A DNA stretch of 64,000 nt from DASUAS01 sp963809795 (GCA_963809795.1 CAWELN010000009.1:1-64000), one strand, 5' to 3'. Shown: positions 55,002 to 64,000, numbered from the stretch's first letter. Numbers and translations: made by a program. Notes: generated from the sequence alone by a model not told the origin.

Positions 55002-56847
55002 CCTGAGCGGGGGCCGCCGGAGCTCCTCGGCGCCGCGTCCCGCGCGTGTCCCGGCGCGCGCGCCCGCGGCCCGGCGTGCGCCTGTGCCCAACCGCCACGC
55101 GCGGCCGACTGCGCGCACCCAACCGGCGCGCCCGCGCACCATCCCGCGCCCGACGCGCATCGCGCGCCCGCTGCCGCCCATCCGGCTGCGCCTCGTCGCC
55201 ATCCTCACCGTCATGGTGCTGGCGTTCGCCGCCATCGGGGTGCGCCTCTTCGACCTCCAGGCCCGCGACCGCTCGCACCTCGTGTCGCTCGGTCTCGGTC
55301 AGCGCGTGCGCACGGTCACCATCCCGGCGGAGCGTGGCAACATCTTCGACAGCACCGGCAAGCTCCTGGCGGTGTCGGTGCCGCAGACCACGATCGTCGC
55401 CGACCCGCGTGTGATCAAGAACCCGGCGGCGTACGCGGCCAAGCTGGCGCCGATCGTGCAGGTCGACCAGGCGCAGCTCGAGCAGCGCCTGTCGAACCGG
55501 AAGAGCGCCTTTGCGTACGTCGCGCGCAAGGCCAACGACGAGGTGACGCGCCAGGTGCGCAAGCTCAACCTCATCGGCATCTCGTATCAGGACGAGTCGC
55601 GCCGCTTCTATCCCAACGGCACGATCGCGGGGCCGGTCGTCGGGTTCGTGGGCACCGACAACGACGGCCTCGGCGGCATGGAGTACGCCTACGACAAGAT
55701 GCTCACCGGCAAGCCCGGGAGCGTGCAGGTCGAGCGCGACCCGCAGGGCAACGACATCCCGGGGGGCGAGCGCCAGGTGTCGCCCGCGCAGCGGGGCCAG
55801 GACCTCGTGCTCACCATCGACTCGTCGTTGCAGTGGTACACCGAGCAGGCGCTCACGCAGGGTGTGCAAGCGATGAACGCCAAGGGCGGCACCGCGGTGA
55901 TCGTCGACGTGCAGACGGGTGACGTGCTCGCGATGGCGTCGGTCGACGGCGCGACCGACCAGCACCCGGCGACGACCGCGCCGTCGACCGCCAGCAACCG
56001 TCCGATCACCGACGTGTACGAGCCGGGGTCGACGAACAAGGTCATCACCATGGCCGGCGCCATCCAGGAAGGGCTGGTGACGCCCGACACCACGCTCGAC
56101 GACGTCACCCAGAGCGTCAACGTGGGTGGGACCGACTACGAGGATGTGGACGAGCACCCGACCACGATGACGGTGGCCGACATCCTCGCCCAGTCGTCGA
56201 ACGTGGGCACGATCAAGATCGCCGACCGGCTCGGCGCGACCAACCTGTCGCACTACCTCGACGCCTTCGGCTTCGGGCAGCCGACCGGGCTCGACCTGCC
56301 CGGCGAGTCGTCGGGCTCCTCCTTCGAGATGAAGGACTACACCGACACGAGCATGGGCTCGATCCCGATCGGGTACGGCATCGCGGTCACGCCGATGCAG
56401 ATGCTCGACGTGTACTCCACGATCGCCGACCACGGGATGGCCCGCCCGCCCCGGCTGGTGGCGGCGACGGTCGGTGCCGACGGCAAGCGCCACGACGCGC
56501 CGCTGCCCGCGCCGCACCAGGTGGTCTCGCCGGCCACGGCCGACGCGGTGACCAGCATGCTGAAGAAGGTGGTGTCGGACCCGCTGGGCACCGGCACCAA
56601 GGCCCAGATCCCGGGCTACCCGGTGGCCGGCAAGACCGGCACCGCCCGGAAGGCGCCCTACAACACCGGTGAGTACAACGCGTCGTTCGCCGGGTTCGCG
56701 CCGGCCGACAACGCGCGCCTCTCGGCGATCGTCGTGGTCGACTCACCCCAGGGCAGCATCTTCGGTGCTGACGCCGCCGCCCCCGTGTTCCAGCAGATCA
56801 TGCGGTTCGCGCTCGCCTACGAGCGCGTGCCCACCACCACCGGATGA
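54982..56847 (+). CDS. ftsI: Peptidoglycan transpeptidase FtsI (class B PBP)
   Basis: 621 residues. Basic N-terminus of about 70 residues, one membrane helix (LVAILTVMVLAFAAIGVRLF), the PBP dimerisation domain starting IPAERGNIFDSTG, and the transpeptidase domain: active Ser 350 in EPGSTNK, SSN in LAQSSNVGT, and KTG at 551-553. Makes septal peptidoglycan crosslinks with FtsW. TTG start at 54982 overlaps ftsL. The frame is intact. A strong match to actinobacterial PbpB. Confidence 0.94.
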   Translation: MAPSSRDLSGGRRSSSAPRPARVPARAPAARRAPVPNRHARPTARTQPARPRTIPRPTRIARPLPPIRLRLVAILTVMVLAFAAIGVRLFDLQARDRSHLVSLGLGQRVRTVTIPAERGNIFDSTGKLLAVSVPQTTIVADPRVIKNPAAYAAKLAPIVQVDQAQLEQRLSNRKSAFAYVARKANDEVTRQVRKLNLIGISYQDESRRFYPNGTIAGPVVGFVGTDNDGLGGMEYAYDKMLTGKPGSVQVERDPQGNDIPGGERQVSPAQRGQDLVLTIDSSLQWYTEQALTQGVQAMNAKGGTAVIVDVQTGDVLAMASVDGATDQHPATTAPSTASNRPITDVYEPGSTNKVITMAGAIQEGLVTPDTTLDDVTQSVNVGGTDYEDVDEHPTTMTVADILAQSSNVGTIKIADRLGATNLSHYLDAFGFGQPTGLDLPGESSGSSFEMKDYTDTSMGSIPIGYGIAVTPMQMLDVYSTIADHGMARPPRLVAATVGADGKRHDAPLPAPHQVVSPATADAVTSMLKKVVSDPLGTGTKAQIPGYPVAGKTGTARKAPYNTGEYNASFAGFAPADNARLSAIVVVDSPQGSIFGADAAAPVFQQIMRFALAYERVPTTTG

Positions 56848-58442
56848 CCCGGATGGCGGGTGCCCCCGTGCTCGGTCGGGCACAGGGCGACCGGTACTCT
56901 GCGATTCCCGTGACCGAGCCGAGAGGACGCGCACGCGTGCGTTGGGGCGACCTGCTCGCCGGTCTCGACGGGCCCGGGGGGCTCGGGGAGCTCGGCGGGT
57001 TCGAGCTCACCGGCGATCCCGACGTCGAGGTCGACGCCATCACCCACGACAGCCGCCGGGTCGAGCCCGGCGCGTGCTTCGCGTGCATCCCCGGCGCGCG
57101 GACCGACGGCCACGACCACGCGCCCGAGGCCGTCGCCCGGGGGGCGGTGGCGCTGCTCGTGGAGCGCCCGCTGCCGCTGGCGGTGTCGCAGGCCCGGGTG
57201 CCGAGCGTGCGCGCCGCGCTCGGGCCCCTCGCCGCGACCCTGCACGGCCATCCCTCGGCGGCGATGCGGGTGCTCGGTGTCACCGGCACCAACGGCAAGA
57301 CCACCACCACGTACCTGCTCGAGGCGATCGGCCGGGGAGCCGGCGAGCGGGTGGGTGTGATCGGCACCGTCGGGGCGCGCATCGCGGGCCAGACGGTCGC
57401 GACCGAGCACACCACCCCCGAGGCGAGCGACCTGCAGGAGCTGCTGGCGCGTATGCGCGACGCCGCGGTCGCGACCGTCGCGATGGAGGTGTCGTCGCAC
57501 GCGCTCGAGCAGCATCGCGTCGACGGCGTGCAGTTCGCCGCGGTGTGCTTCACCAACCTCAGTCACGAGCACCTCGACTACCACGGCTCCCTGGACGCGT
57601 ACTTCGAGGCGAAGGCGCGACTGTTCGACCCGCGACGCGCGCGATCCGCGGCGGTCAACCTCGATGATCCGCGCGGCGTGGAGCTCGCCGCGCGCGTGCG
57701 CACGACCGACCTCGACCTCTGGACCTTCGCCGTCGACGACGACTCCGCCGACGTGACCGCCGAGGCGCCGTCGTTCGCACCGGACGGCACCGCGTCCACC
57801 CTCGTGGACCGTCGCGCGGGGGAGCGCGTCGCGCTGCACCTCCCCCTCGTCGGTCCGTTCAACCTCGCCAACGCACTCGCGGCCGCGACCACGGCGCGGG
57901 CGGCCGGCTTCTCCCTCGCCACGATCGCCGACGGGCTGGCGCAGCCCCTGGTCGTACCGGGCCGCTTCGAGCGGATCGACGCCGGCCAGCCCTTCACCGT
58001 GCTGGTCGACTACGCCCACACGCCCGATGCCCTCGGCCGCGTGCTGGCCGCCGCCCGCCCCCTTGCCGGCGCCGGCGGGCGGGTGGTGTGCGTCTTCGGG
58101 TGCGGGGGCGACCGCGACCCCGCCAAGCGCCCGTTGATGGGCGCGGCGGTGGGCGACACCGCCGACGTCGCGGTGCTCACCTCCGACAACCCTCGATCGG
58201 AGGATCCGCAGGCGATCGCCGATGCCGTCCTCCCCGGCCTCGCCGCGGGTCCGGCCTCGGTCACGGTGGAGCTCGACCGCCGCGTGGCCATCGCCACCGC
58301 GCTCGCCGCGGCCGCGCCCGGCGACGTCGTCGTCATCGCCGGCAAGGGCCACGAGACCGGCCAGACGGCGCAGGGCCGCACGCGCCCGTTCGACGACCGG
58401 GTCGTCGTGCGTGAAGAGCTCGGAGCGCTGGGGTGGAGCTGA
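56844..58442 (+). CDS. murE: UDP-MurNAc-tripeptide synthetase MurE, meso-DAP type
   Basis: 532 residues from ATG 56844 (ATGA overlap with ftsI). A GTG at 56910, nine bases after TACTCT (56895-56900), would drop 22 poorly conserved residues and is a real alternative. ATP loop GVTGTNGKTTTTYLLE, then SSHALEQHRVDG and NLSHEHLDYHG. The specificity loop DNPRSEDP is the meso-diaminopimelate signature. So peptidoglycan should be A1gamma-type. The frame is intact. Confidence 0.94.
   Translation: MTRMAGAPVLGRAQGDRYSAIPVTEPRGRARVRWGDLLAGLDGPGGLGELGGFELTGDPDVEVDAITHDSRRVEPGACFACIPGARTDGHDHAPEAVARGAVALLVERPLPLAVSQARVPSVRAALGPLAATLHGHPSAAMRVLGVTGTNGKTTTTYLLEAIGRGAGERVGVIGTVGARIAGQTVATEHTTPEASDLQELLARMRDAAVATVAMEVSSHALEQHRVDGVQFAAVCFTNLSHEHLDYHGSLDAYFEAKARLFDPRRARSAAVNLDDPRGVELAARVRTTDLDLWTFAVDDDSADVTAEAPSFAPDGTASTLVDRRAGERVALHLPLVGPFNLANALAAATTARAAGFSLATIADGLAQPLVVPGRFERIDAGQPFTVLVDYAHTPDALGRVLAAARPLAGAGGRVVCVFGCGGDRDPAKRPLMGAAVGDTADVAVLTSDNPRSEDPQAIADAVLPGLAAGPASVTVELDRRVAIATALAAAAPGDVVVIAGKGHETGQTAQGRTRPFDDRVVVREELGALGWS
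56895..56900 (+). promoter_or_regulatory. -10-like TACTCT inside the 5' end of murE
   Basis: TACTCT-N9-GTG at 56910. It may supply a second murE start from an internal promoter. Confidence 0.35.
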
Positions 58443-59834
58443 CCGCGCGCCAGATCGCGTCGCTCACCGGTGGGACGCAGCTCAGTGGCGACGCGGACGC
58501 GCGCGCGACGTCGTTCGCCATCGACTCGCGAGTCCTCGAGCCGGGCGCGTGCTTCGTCGCGCTCGTCGCGGCGCGGGACGGTCACGACTACGTGACCGAC
58601 GCGGTGGCACGCGGCGCGACGGTCGCGCTGGTGACCCGCCCGCTCGCGCTCGACGGCGTCGCGGTCGTGCAGGTCGACGACGCCTTCGACGCGCTCGCCC
58701 GGCTCGGACGGGCGGCGCGCGACGCCCTGCGCGGCGCCACCGTCGTCGGCATCACGGGCTCGGCCGGGAAGACCGGCACCAAGGATCTCGTCGCCGCCGC
58801 CTTGGCCCCCAAGTTCCACGTGCACGCCAGCCCTGGTTCGTACAACAACGAAGCGGGCGTGCCGCTCACCCTGCTGGCCGCGCCGACCGCGACCGAGGCA
58901 CTGGTGCTGGAGATGGAGCGCGCGCGCGCACGGCGACATCGCCGCGCTCTGCGCCATCGCCCGCCCCACGGTCGGTGTGATCACGAACATCGGGCTCGCC
59001 CACGCGGGTCCGCTCGGCGGGCGCGCCGGCGTGGCCAGGGCAAAGGGGGAGCTGCTCGAGGCGCTCGACGACCACGGCCTGGCGGTCCTCGACGCCGGCG
59101 ACCCCGAGACGCCGGGGCTCGCCGCCCGCACGTCCGCCCGCGTGGTGCTGGTCTCGGCGGGGAGCGCCGACGCCGACGTCCGGGCCCGCGACGTCGAGCT
59201 CGACGCCGAGCTGCGCCCCCGCTTCCGGATCGAGTCGTCCTGGGGTGGTGGCCCGGTGACGCTCGCCGTCCGCGGCGTGCACCAGGTCGTGAACGCGAGC
59301 CTCGCCGCCGCGGTCGCGCTGGCGCGGGGTGTCGCCTTCGACGAGCTCGCGGCCGGGCTCGCCACCGTGCAACCCGCGCCGTGGCGCATGGAGATGGCGC
59401 GCACCCGTGCCGGCGTGGTCGTGCTCGACGACGCCTACAACGCCAACCCGTCGTCGATGGCGGCCGCGGTCGAGGCGCTGGCCCGTGTGCCCGTGCCCGG
59501 GCGCCGCATCGCGGTGCTCGGGGAGATGCTCGAGCTCGGTGACCTCAGCGCGTCCGAGCACCAGGCCCTCGGTGAGCTCCTGGGCGCGGTCTCGGTCGAC
59601 GTCCTCGTCGCCGTCGGCCCGGGCACGGCGCCCATGGCGGCCGCCGCACGCGCGGCCGGCGTGGCGGTCACCGAGGTCGCCGACGCCGCCACCGCGCTCG
59701 ACGCCGCCACCGGCGTCGCGCACGACGGCGACGCGGTGCTGGTCAAGGGCAGCCGGGCGGTCGGGCTGGAGCTGGTGGCCGCCGGGCTGCGGGGCTCGGG
59801 CGCGGACCCCGAGCCGCCGGAGCCGGCCGGATGA
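58433..59834 (+). CDS. murF: UDP-MurNAc-tripeptide:D-Ala-D-Ala ligase MurF (frame interrupted)
   Basis: About 467 residues. ATP loop GITGSAGKTGTKDLVAAAL, substrate region SPGSYNNEAGVPLTLL, then GVITNIGLAHAG and DDAYNANPSSMAAAV. Adds D-Ala-D-Ala to make the UDP-MurNAc pentapeptide. The frame breaks at 58914-58932, within GAGATGGAGCGCGCGCGCGC, where one surplus base separates LVLEM from HGDIAALCAIARPT. GTG start at 58433 overlaps murE by 10 bases. Confidence 0.91.
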
Positions 59835-60877
59835 TCGCGCTCCTCGTCGGCACCGGTGCCGCCTTCGTCATCTGCATCTTGACCACGCCCGCACTCATCC
59901 GGGTGCTGCGGGCCAAGGGCATCGGCCAGCAGATCCGCGACGACGGCCCCTTCGCCCACCCCCACGAGAAGAAGGCGGGCACGCCGACCATGGGCGGCAT
60001 CGCCATCGTCGTGAGCGCGACGATCGGCTACCTCGTCTCGCACGTGAGCACCGAGCAGACCAAGTTCGCGCGCACCGGCATCACGCTCATGGCGCTCATC
60101 GTCGGCATGGCGGTCGTGGGCTTCGTCGACGACTACCTGGGCGTGCGGCGCGGTCGCAACCTCGGCCTGCGCAAGCGCGGCAAGACCGGCGGCCAGGTGA
60201 TCGTGGCGGTCGGCTTCGCGCTGCTCGCGCTCGAGTGGGTGAACGTCTCGACGCACTGGTCGTTCACCCGCATGCTCGACCTCAAGATGGCGTCGAGCCT
60301 GTGGTTCGTGGTGGCCGTGCTCTTCGTGTACGGCTTCTCGAACGCGGTGAACCTCACCGACGGGATGGACGGCCTGGCCGCCGGCTCCGCGGCGATGGTG
60401 TTCGCCGCGTTCGTCATCATCGCGTTCTGGCAGTTCCGCCACCCGCACGTGTACCACGTGCTCGCCGCCGGCGCGCTCGACCTCGCCATCGTGGCCGCGG
60501 CGATGTTGGGCGCGTGCCTCGGGTTCCTGTGGTGGAACGCGGCACCGGCGCAGGTGTTCATGGGCGATGTCGGCTCGCTCGCGCTCGGCGCGGCGATGGC
60601 CGGCCTCGCGCTGCTCACCAACACCATCCTCCTGCTGCCGATCCTCGGTGGCCTGTACGTGTTCGAGACCCTGAGCGTCATCGCGCAGGTGATCTCGTTC
60701 CGGTGCTTCCACCGGCGGGTCCTGCGCATGGCGCCCATCCACCACCATTTCGAGGTCGGTGGGTGGCCCGAGTTCACCGTGATCGTGCGCTTCTGGCTGC
60801 TCGCCGGGCTCCTCGTCGCGTTGGGGCTCGGGTTCTTCTACGCCGACTTCATCCGCATCCCGGGGGTGCTCGACTGA
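59831..60877 (+). CDS. mraY: Phospho-MurNAc-pentapeptide-transferase MraY
   Basis: 348 residues with ten membrane helices. Transfers phospho-MurNAc-pentapeptide to undecaprenyl phosphate, giving lipid I. Motifs: DDGPFAHPHEKKAGTPTMGG near the start, VGFVDDYLGVRRGRNLG (catalytic Asp pair), NAVNLTDGMDGLAAG, MGDVGSLALG and the His cluster PIHHHFEVGG. ATG start at 59831 overlaps murF by four bases. The frame is intact. Confidence 0.95.
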   Translation: MIALLVGTGAAFVICILTTPALIRVLRAKGIGQQIRDDGPFAHPHEKKAGTPTMGGIAIVVSATIGYLVSHVSTEQTKFARTGITLMALIVGMAVVGFVDDYLGVRRGRNLGLRKRGKTGGQVIVAVGFALLALEWVNVSTHWSFTRMLDLKMASSLWFVVAVLFVYGFSNAVNLTDGMDGLAAGSAAMVFAAFVIIAFWQFRHPHVYHVLAAGALDLAIVAAAMLGACLGFLWWNAAPAQVFMGDVGSLALGAAMAGLALLTNTILLLPILGGLYVFETLSVIAQVISFRCFHRRVLRMAPIHHHFEVGGWPEFTVIVRFWLLAGLLVALGLGFFYADFIRIPGVLD

Positions 60878-62274
60878 TGCGGGTGCTCGTGGTCGGCCTG
60901 GCGACGACGGGCGCGTCGGTCGTGGCGTACACCCGCGCGGCCGGGCACGAGGTGACCGTGCTCGAGGACCGGCCGCCGACCCCGGACGGGAATCGCCTCC
61001 AGCAGCAGGGCGGCTACCCGGCCCGGGCCGAGCAGGCCGTCGCCGCCGGCGCGCGGCTGGTGGAGGCGCCGACCGCCGACGAGGCCGCCGCCCTCGGCCG
61101 CGCCGCCGACCTCGTGGTGCCCAGTCCGGGCGTGCACCCCGACCACCCCGCGCTCGCCGCCGCCCACGCGGCCGGGGTGCCGATCCGCTCGGAGATCGAC
61201 CTGGCCGCCGCCCGCCTGCGGGCCCGCCCCGACGCGCCCCGCCTGGTCGCGGTCACCGGGACCAACGGCAAGACCACCGTCACGACCCTGATCGACGCGA
61301 TGTTGCGCGCGGCCGGGATCGCCAGCGTCGCCGCCGGCAACATCGGGCGACCGCTGCTCGACGCCGCCGGCGACCGGGTGGCGGTCGTCGTCGCCGAGGT
61401 GTCGTCGTTCCAGCTCGCGCTGACCGGCAACGCGTTCGCTCCCGACGTCGCCGTCCTGCTGAACGTCGCCGAGGACCACCTCGACTGGCACGGGTCGGTC
61501 GCCGCCTACGCCGCGGCCAAGGCCCGCGTGTTCGCGAACCAGGGGAGCCGGGCGCTGCTCGTGGTGAACCGCGACGACCCCGTCGCCGACGCCCTGGCCG
61601 CCACCGCCCCCGGCCGGGTGATCCGGTTCGGGATCGGCGCGCCGGCGCCCGGCGGTTACGGCGTGCGCGAGGGCGCGCTGGTCGGTCCGGCCGGGGTGGT
61701 GGCGCCCCTGCCCGAGTCGGGCGCGCCGCACGACGTCGCCAACGCGCTGGCCGCCGCCGCCGCGGCGACGGATCTCGGCGCCGACGCCGCCGCGGTGACG
61801 AAGGCCCTGACCGGCTTCGCCGGCCTCGCGCACCGCGTGCAGCTGGTGGGCGAGCGCGCCGGGGTGAAGTTCTACGACGACTCCAAGGCCACCAACCCGC
61901 ACGCCACCGTCAGCGCGCTGGCCGGCTTCGAGCACGTCGTGCTCATCGCCGGAGGTCGCAACAAGGCGCTCGACCTCGGCCGCCTGCGCGCGCAGGCGAG
62001 CCGGGTCCGGGCGGTGGTCGCGATCGGTGAGGCCGCGGGCGAGGTCGAGGCCGCGTTCGCCGGCGCGGTCCCGGTGGTCCGGGCCGACTCGATGCGCGAG
62101 GCGGTGCGCGCCGCGTCGGCGCGCGCCCGCGCCGACGACGCGGTGCTGTTGTCACCCGCGTGCGCCTCGTTCGACTGGTACGACAGCTACGCGGCGCGCG
62201 GTGACGACTTCGCCCGCGAGGTGGAGCTGCTGGTGGAGGCGTCGCCTCCGTGCGCCAACGGAGGACCCGCATGA
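60877..62274 (+). CDS. murD: UDP-MurNAc-L-alanine:D-glutamate ligase MurD
   Basis: 465 residues. Rossmann start VLVVGLATTGASVVAYTRA, ATP loop AVTGTNGKTTVTTLIDAML, AGNIGRPLLD, SSFQLALTG, DHLDWHGS, YDDSKATNPHATVSAL and LLSPACASFDWYDSYAARGDDF. All Mur ligase landmarks are present and the frame is intact. ATG shares a base with the mraY stop (TGATG). Adds D-Glu to UDP-MurNAc-L-Ala. Confidence 0.95.
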   Translation: MRVLVVGLATTGASVVAYTRAAGHEVTVLEDRPPTPDGNRLQQQGGYPARAEQAVAAGARLVEAPTADEAAALGRAADLVVPSPGVHPDHPALAAAHAAGVPIRSEIDLAAARLRARPDAPRLVAVTGTNGKTTVTTLIDAMLRAAGIASVAAGNIGRPLLDAAGDRVAVVVAEVSSFQLALTGNAFAPDVAVLLNVAEDHLDWHGSVAAYAAAKARVFANQGSRALLVVNRDDPVADALAATAPGRVIRFGIGAPAPGGYGVREGALVGPAGVVAPLPESGAPHDVANALAAAAAATDLGADAAAVTKALTGFAGLAHRVQLVGERAGVKFYDDSKATNPHATVSALAGFEHVVLIAGGRNKALDLGRLRAQASRVRAVVAIGEAAGEVEAAFAGAVPVVRADSMREAVRAASARARADDAVLLSPACASFDWYDSYAARGDDFAREVELLVEASPPCANGGPA

Positions 62275-63475
62275 CCGCGTTCACGAGTCACGTCCGCGCC
62301 CACCGCCACCGCGCGGCTCCCACGACCACGCGCCGCGCCGCGGGGCGCGGTCGTCGACGGCCATCCTGCTCGTGGCGACGGTCGCGGTGCTCAACGTGGT
62401 CGGCGTGGTGATGGTGCTGTCGGCGTCGTCGGTGGCATCGCTCACCGACTACGGGTCGCCCTGGTACTTCTTCCTCCGGCAGCTGATGTGGACGGTCTTC
62501 GGGCTGATCGCGTTCGTGTTCGCGGTGCGGTTCGACTACCGACGGTGGCGCGGCCTGGTACGGCCGCTGCTCGTCGTCAGCGTGGTGCTCCTCGTCGTGG
62601 TGCTCGTCCCCGGCATCGGGATCTACGTGTCGGGCTCGCGCCGGTGGCTCGGTGCCGGCTTCCTGCGCTTCCAGCCCAGCGAGATCGCCAAGCTGGCCCT
62701 CCTCCTCTACGCGGCCGACCTCGTGAGCCGGCGGGCCGGGGAGCTGCACGACTGGCGCCGGGTGCTGCGGCCGGTGGCGCTGGTCCTCGCCGGGTTCGCC
62801 CTGCTCGTGATGAAGGAGCCCGACCTCGGCTCGGCGATGGTGCTCGCCCTCGTCGTGCTCGCGGTGCTGGTGGCGGGGGGCGTGCGGAAGAGCCACCTCG
62901 CGATCGTCGGCGCCGCCGGCATCACCGCGGTGACGTTCCTGGCCATGGTCGAGCCCTACCGCCGGGCGCGGATGCTCACCTTCCTCCACCCGTTCGCCGA
63001 CTCGTCGAACGCGGGCTACCAGATCTCGCAGTCGCTCATCGCCCTCGGCAGCGGAGGTCTCACCGGCGTCGGGCTCGGCGCCGGGCGGGCCAAGTGGAAC
63101 TTCCTGCCGAACGCGCACACCGACTTCATCTTCGCCATCATCGGTGAGGAGCTCGGCCTCATCGGTTGCTTCCTCGTGATGGCGCTGTTCGTCGCCTTCG
63201 GGGTGCTCGGCACGCGCGCCGCGCTGCGCGCGCCCGACCGCTTCGGTGCGCTGATCGCCGCGGGTGCGACGATGTGGGTCGTCGGGCAGGCGGTCATCAA
63301 CATCGGCGCGGTCGTGGGCCTGCTCCCGGTGACCGGCATCCCGCTCCCGTTCGTGTCGTTCGGTGGCTCGGCGCTCATCACCACGATGCTCGCGACCGGC
63401 ATCCTGGTGAACGTGGCCCGCCAGGGTCGCGCCACGCCCGCCCGCGCGACGCGGCCCGCTCCCGCGCGACGGTGA
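62271..63475 (+). CDS. ftsW: SEDS peptidoglycan glycosyltransferase FtsW (frame interrupted)
   Basis: About 400 residues, ten helices. Polymerises lipid II at the septum with FtsI. Motifs: GSRRWLGAGFLRFQPSEIAKLA, KEPDLGSAMVLALV, GGLTGVGLGAGRAKWNFLPN, AHTDFIFAIIGEELGLIG and PVTGIPLPFVSFGGSALIT. The ATG at 62271 (ATGA overlap with murD) opens a basic 30-residue lead whose frame differs from the helices by two bases. The shift lies in the GC-rich 62300-62355. No other start is available in the main frame. Confidence 0.91.
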
Positions 63476-64000
63476 CCGCGGCCGACGTCCTCATCAGCGG
63501 CGGCGGCACCGGTGGTCACGTGTTCCCCGCGCTCGCGCTGGCGGAGGAGCTCGTCGCCCGCGGGTACGCCCGCGAGCGGGTGCGCTTCGTCGGCGCGCCA
63601 GCGCGGCCTCGAGGCGACCGCGGTCCCGGCCGCCGGCTTCGCCATCGACCTCCTGCCCGGTCGCGGCCTCCAACGGGGGTTCCGCCCCCGCCATGTCGCG
63701 CAGAACCTCCGCACCGCGTGGGACACCGTCGTCGCCGTCGCCCGGGCGGTGCGGCTGGTGCGGCGGCTGCGCCCGCGCGTGGTGGTGGGCGTGGGCGGCT
63801 ACGCGTCGGTCCCGGCGCTGGTCGGCGCCCGCCTCTCGGGCGTGCCGGCGGTGGTGCACGAGGCCGACGCCCATCCCGGCCTGGCCAACCGGATCGCGGT
63901 GCGCCTCGGTGCCCGCCCCGCGGTCACCCTCCCCGGGACGCCGCTCCCCGGGGCGGTGGTCACCGGCAATCCCATCCGGCCCGCCATCGCCGCCGTGCGC
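63472..64000 (+). CDS. murG: UDP-GlcNAc:lipid I GlcNAc transferase MurG (frame interrupted; cut by window end)
   Basis: The first 176 or so codons. The glycine loop ISGGGTGGHVFPALALAEEL is at the start, then FVGGQRGLEATAVPAAGF after correction, and VVVGVGGYASVPALVGAR, VVHEADAHPGLANR and VVTGNPIRPAI. Adds GlcNAc to lipid I. The frame breaks at 63591-63602 (GTCGGCGCGCCAG should be GTCGGCGGCCAG). GTG start at 63472 overlaps ftsW by four bases. The C-terminal domain lies beyond the window. Confidence 0.92.
   Translation, partial: MTAADVLISGGGTGGHVFPALALAEELVARGYARERVRFVGAPARPRGDRGPGRRLRHRPPARSRPPTGVPPPPCRAEPPHRVGHRRRRRPGGAAGAAAAPARGGGRGRLRVGPGAGRRPPLGRAGGGARGRRPSRPGQPDRGAPRCPPRGHPPRDAAPRGGGHRQSHPARHRRRA

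Noticed and set aside
59329..62274. A 981-codon open frame that seems to fuse murF tail, mraY region and murD
   Set aside because: Its first 500 codons are out of frame with MurF and MraY and are low-complexity Arg/Ala/Pro; only the part from 60877 is MurD. High GC keeps wrong frames open.
2436..63602. Programmed ribosomal frameshifting as the cause of the many broken genes
   Set aside because: No slippery heptamer or consistent downstream structure is seen, unrelated housekeeping genes are hit, and removing one base is enough in each case.

Overview
The window looks like a chromosomal segment of a very GC-rich actinobacterium, most likely of the class Acidimicrobiia or a close relative. This is inferred from codon use dominated by G/C third positions, a complete dcw cell-wall cluster with a meso-diaminopimelate-type MurE, an actinobacterial PimB-like mannosyltransferase and polyprenol-phosphate mannose synthase, an F420-type luciferase-like oxidoreductase, mycothiol-type LmbE deacetylases and a DUF3040 protein. 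No 16S or tRNA gene is present, so the class is an inference. I see no insertion sequence, prophage, CRISPR array or other mobile DNA.

Layout. 1-5670 (minus): a dipeptide/oligopeptide ABC importer (binding protein, two permeases, two ATPases). 5731-9985: ribosome rescue factor ArfB, a channel-like membrane protein, an LmbE deacetylase, a cold-shock protein, a HAD phosphatase and a membrane protein. 9997-15171: a signalling block with an OmpR-type response regulator, a MASE1-like hybrid histidine kinase and a GGDEF-EAL protein. 15203-29581: mixed housekeeping genes, including a Tap-like peptidase, methyltransferase, hemolysin-III protein, aldehyde dehydrogenase, Ppx/GppA, ApbE, class II aldolase, APH-like kinase, inositol-phosphatase family enzyme, FGGY kinase, LysM protein, urate-oxidase-N-type membrane protein and a MerR regulator. 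29870-37679: ferredoxin-reductase-like flavoprotein, MFS exporter and PimB as an overlapping run, then SRPBCC, ROK kinase, LLM oxidoreductase and an AlaC-like aminotransferase. 37810-47233: glycerol kinase, a phosphofructokinase with pyrophosphate-type residues, thioesterase, threonine aldolase, a second LmbE protein, Ppm, Nudix, DinB, DUF3040 and a MerR-like regulator. 47292-51783 (minus): a MoxR / DUF58 / transglutaminase module. 51873-52701: a small conserved protein and an HNH nuclease, ending in a terminator. 52970-64000: mraZ-rsmH-ftsL-ftsI-murE-murF-mraY-murD-ftsW-murG, running off the window.

Two window-wide patterns stand out. First, 19 of the 64 genes carry reading-frame breaks. Every broken gene has a length of 3n+1 or 3n+2. 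In at least twelve mapped cases, deleting one base from a CGCG tetranucleotide (giving CGG or CCG) restores the conserved protein. Essential single-copy genes are affected, so I treat this as a probable systematic sequence or consensus artefact rather than biology, and I annotate these genes as real. Second, at least eleven start codons lie only 6-9 bases downstream of a TANNNT -10-like hexamer with no room for a ribosome-binding site. This suggests widespread leaderless transcription.
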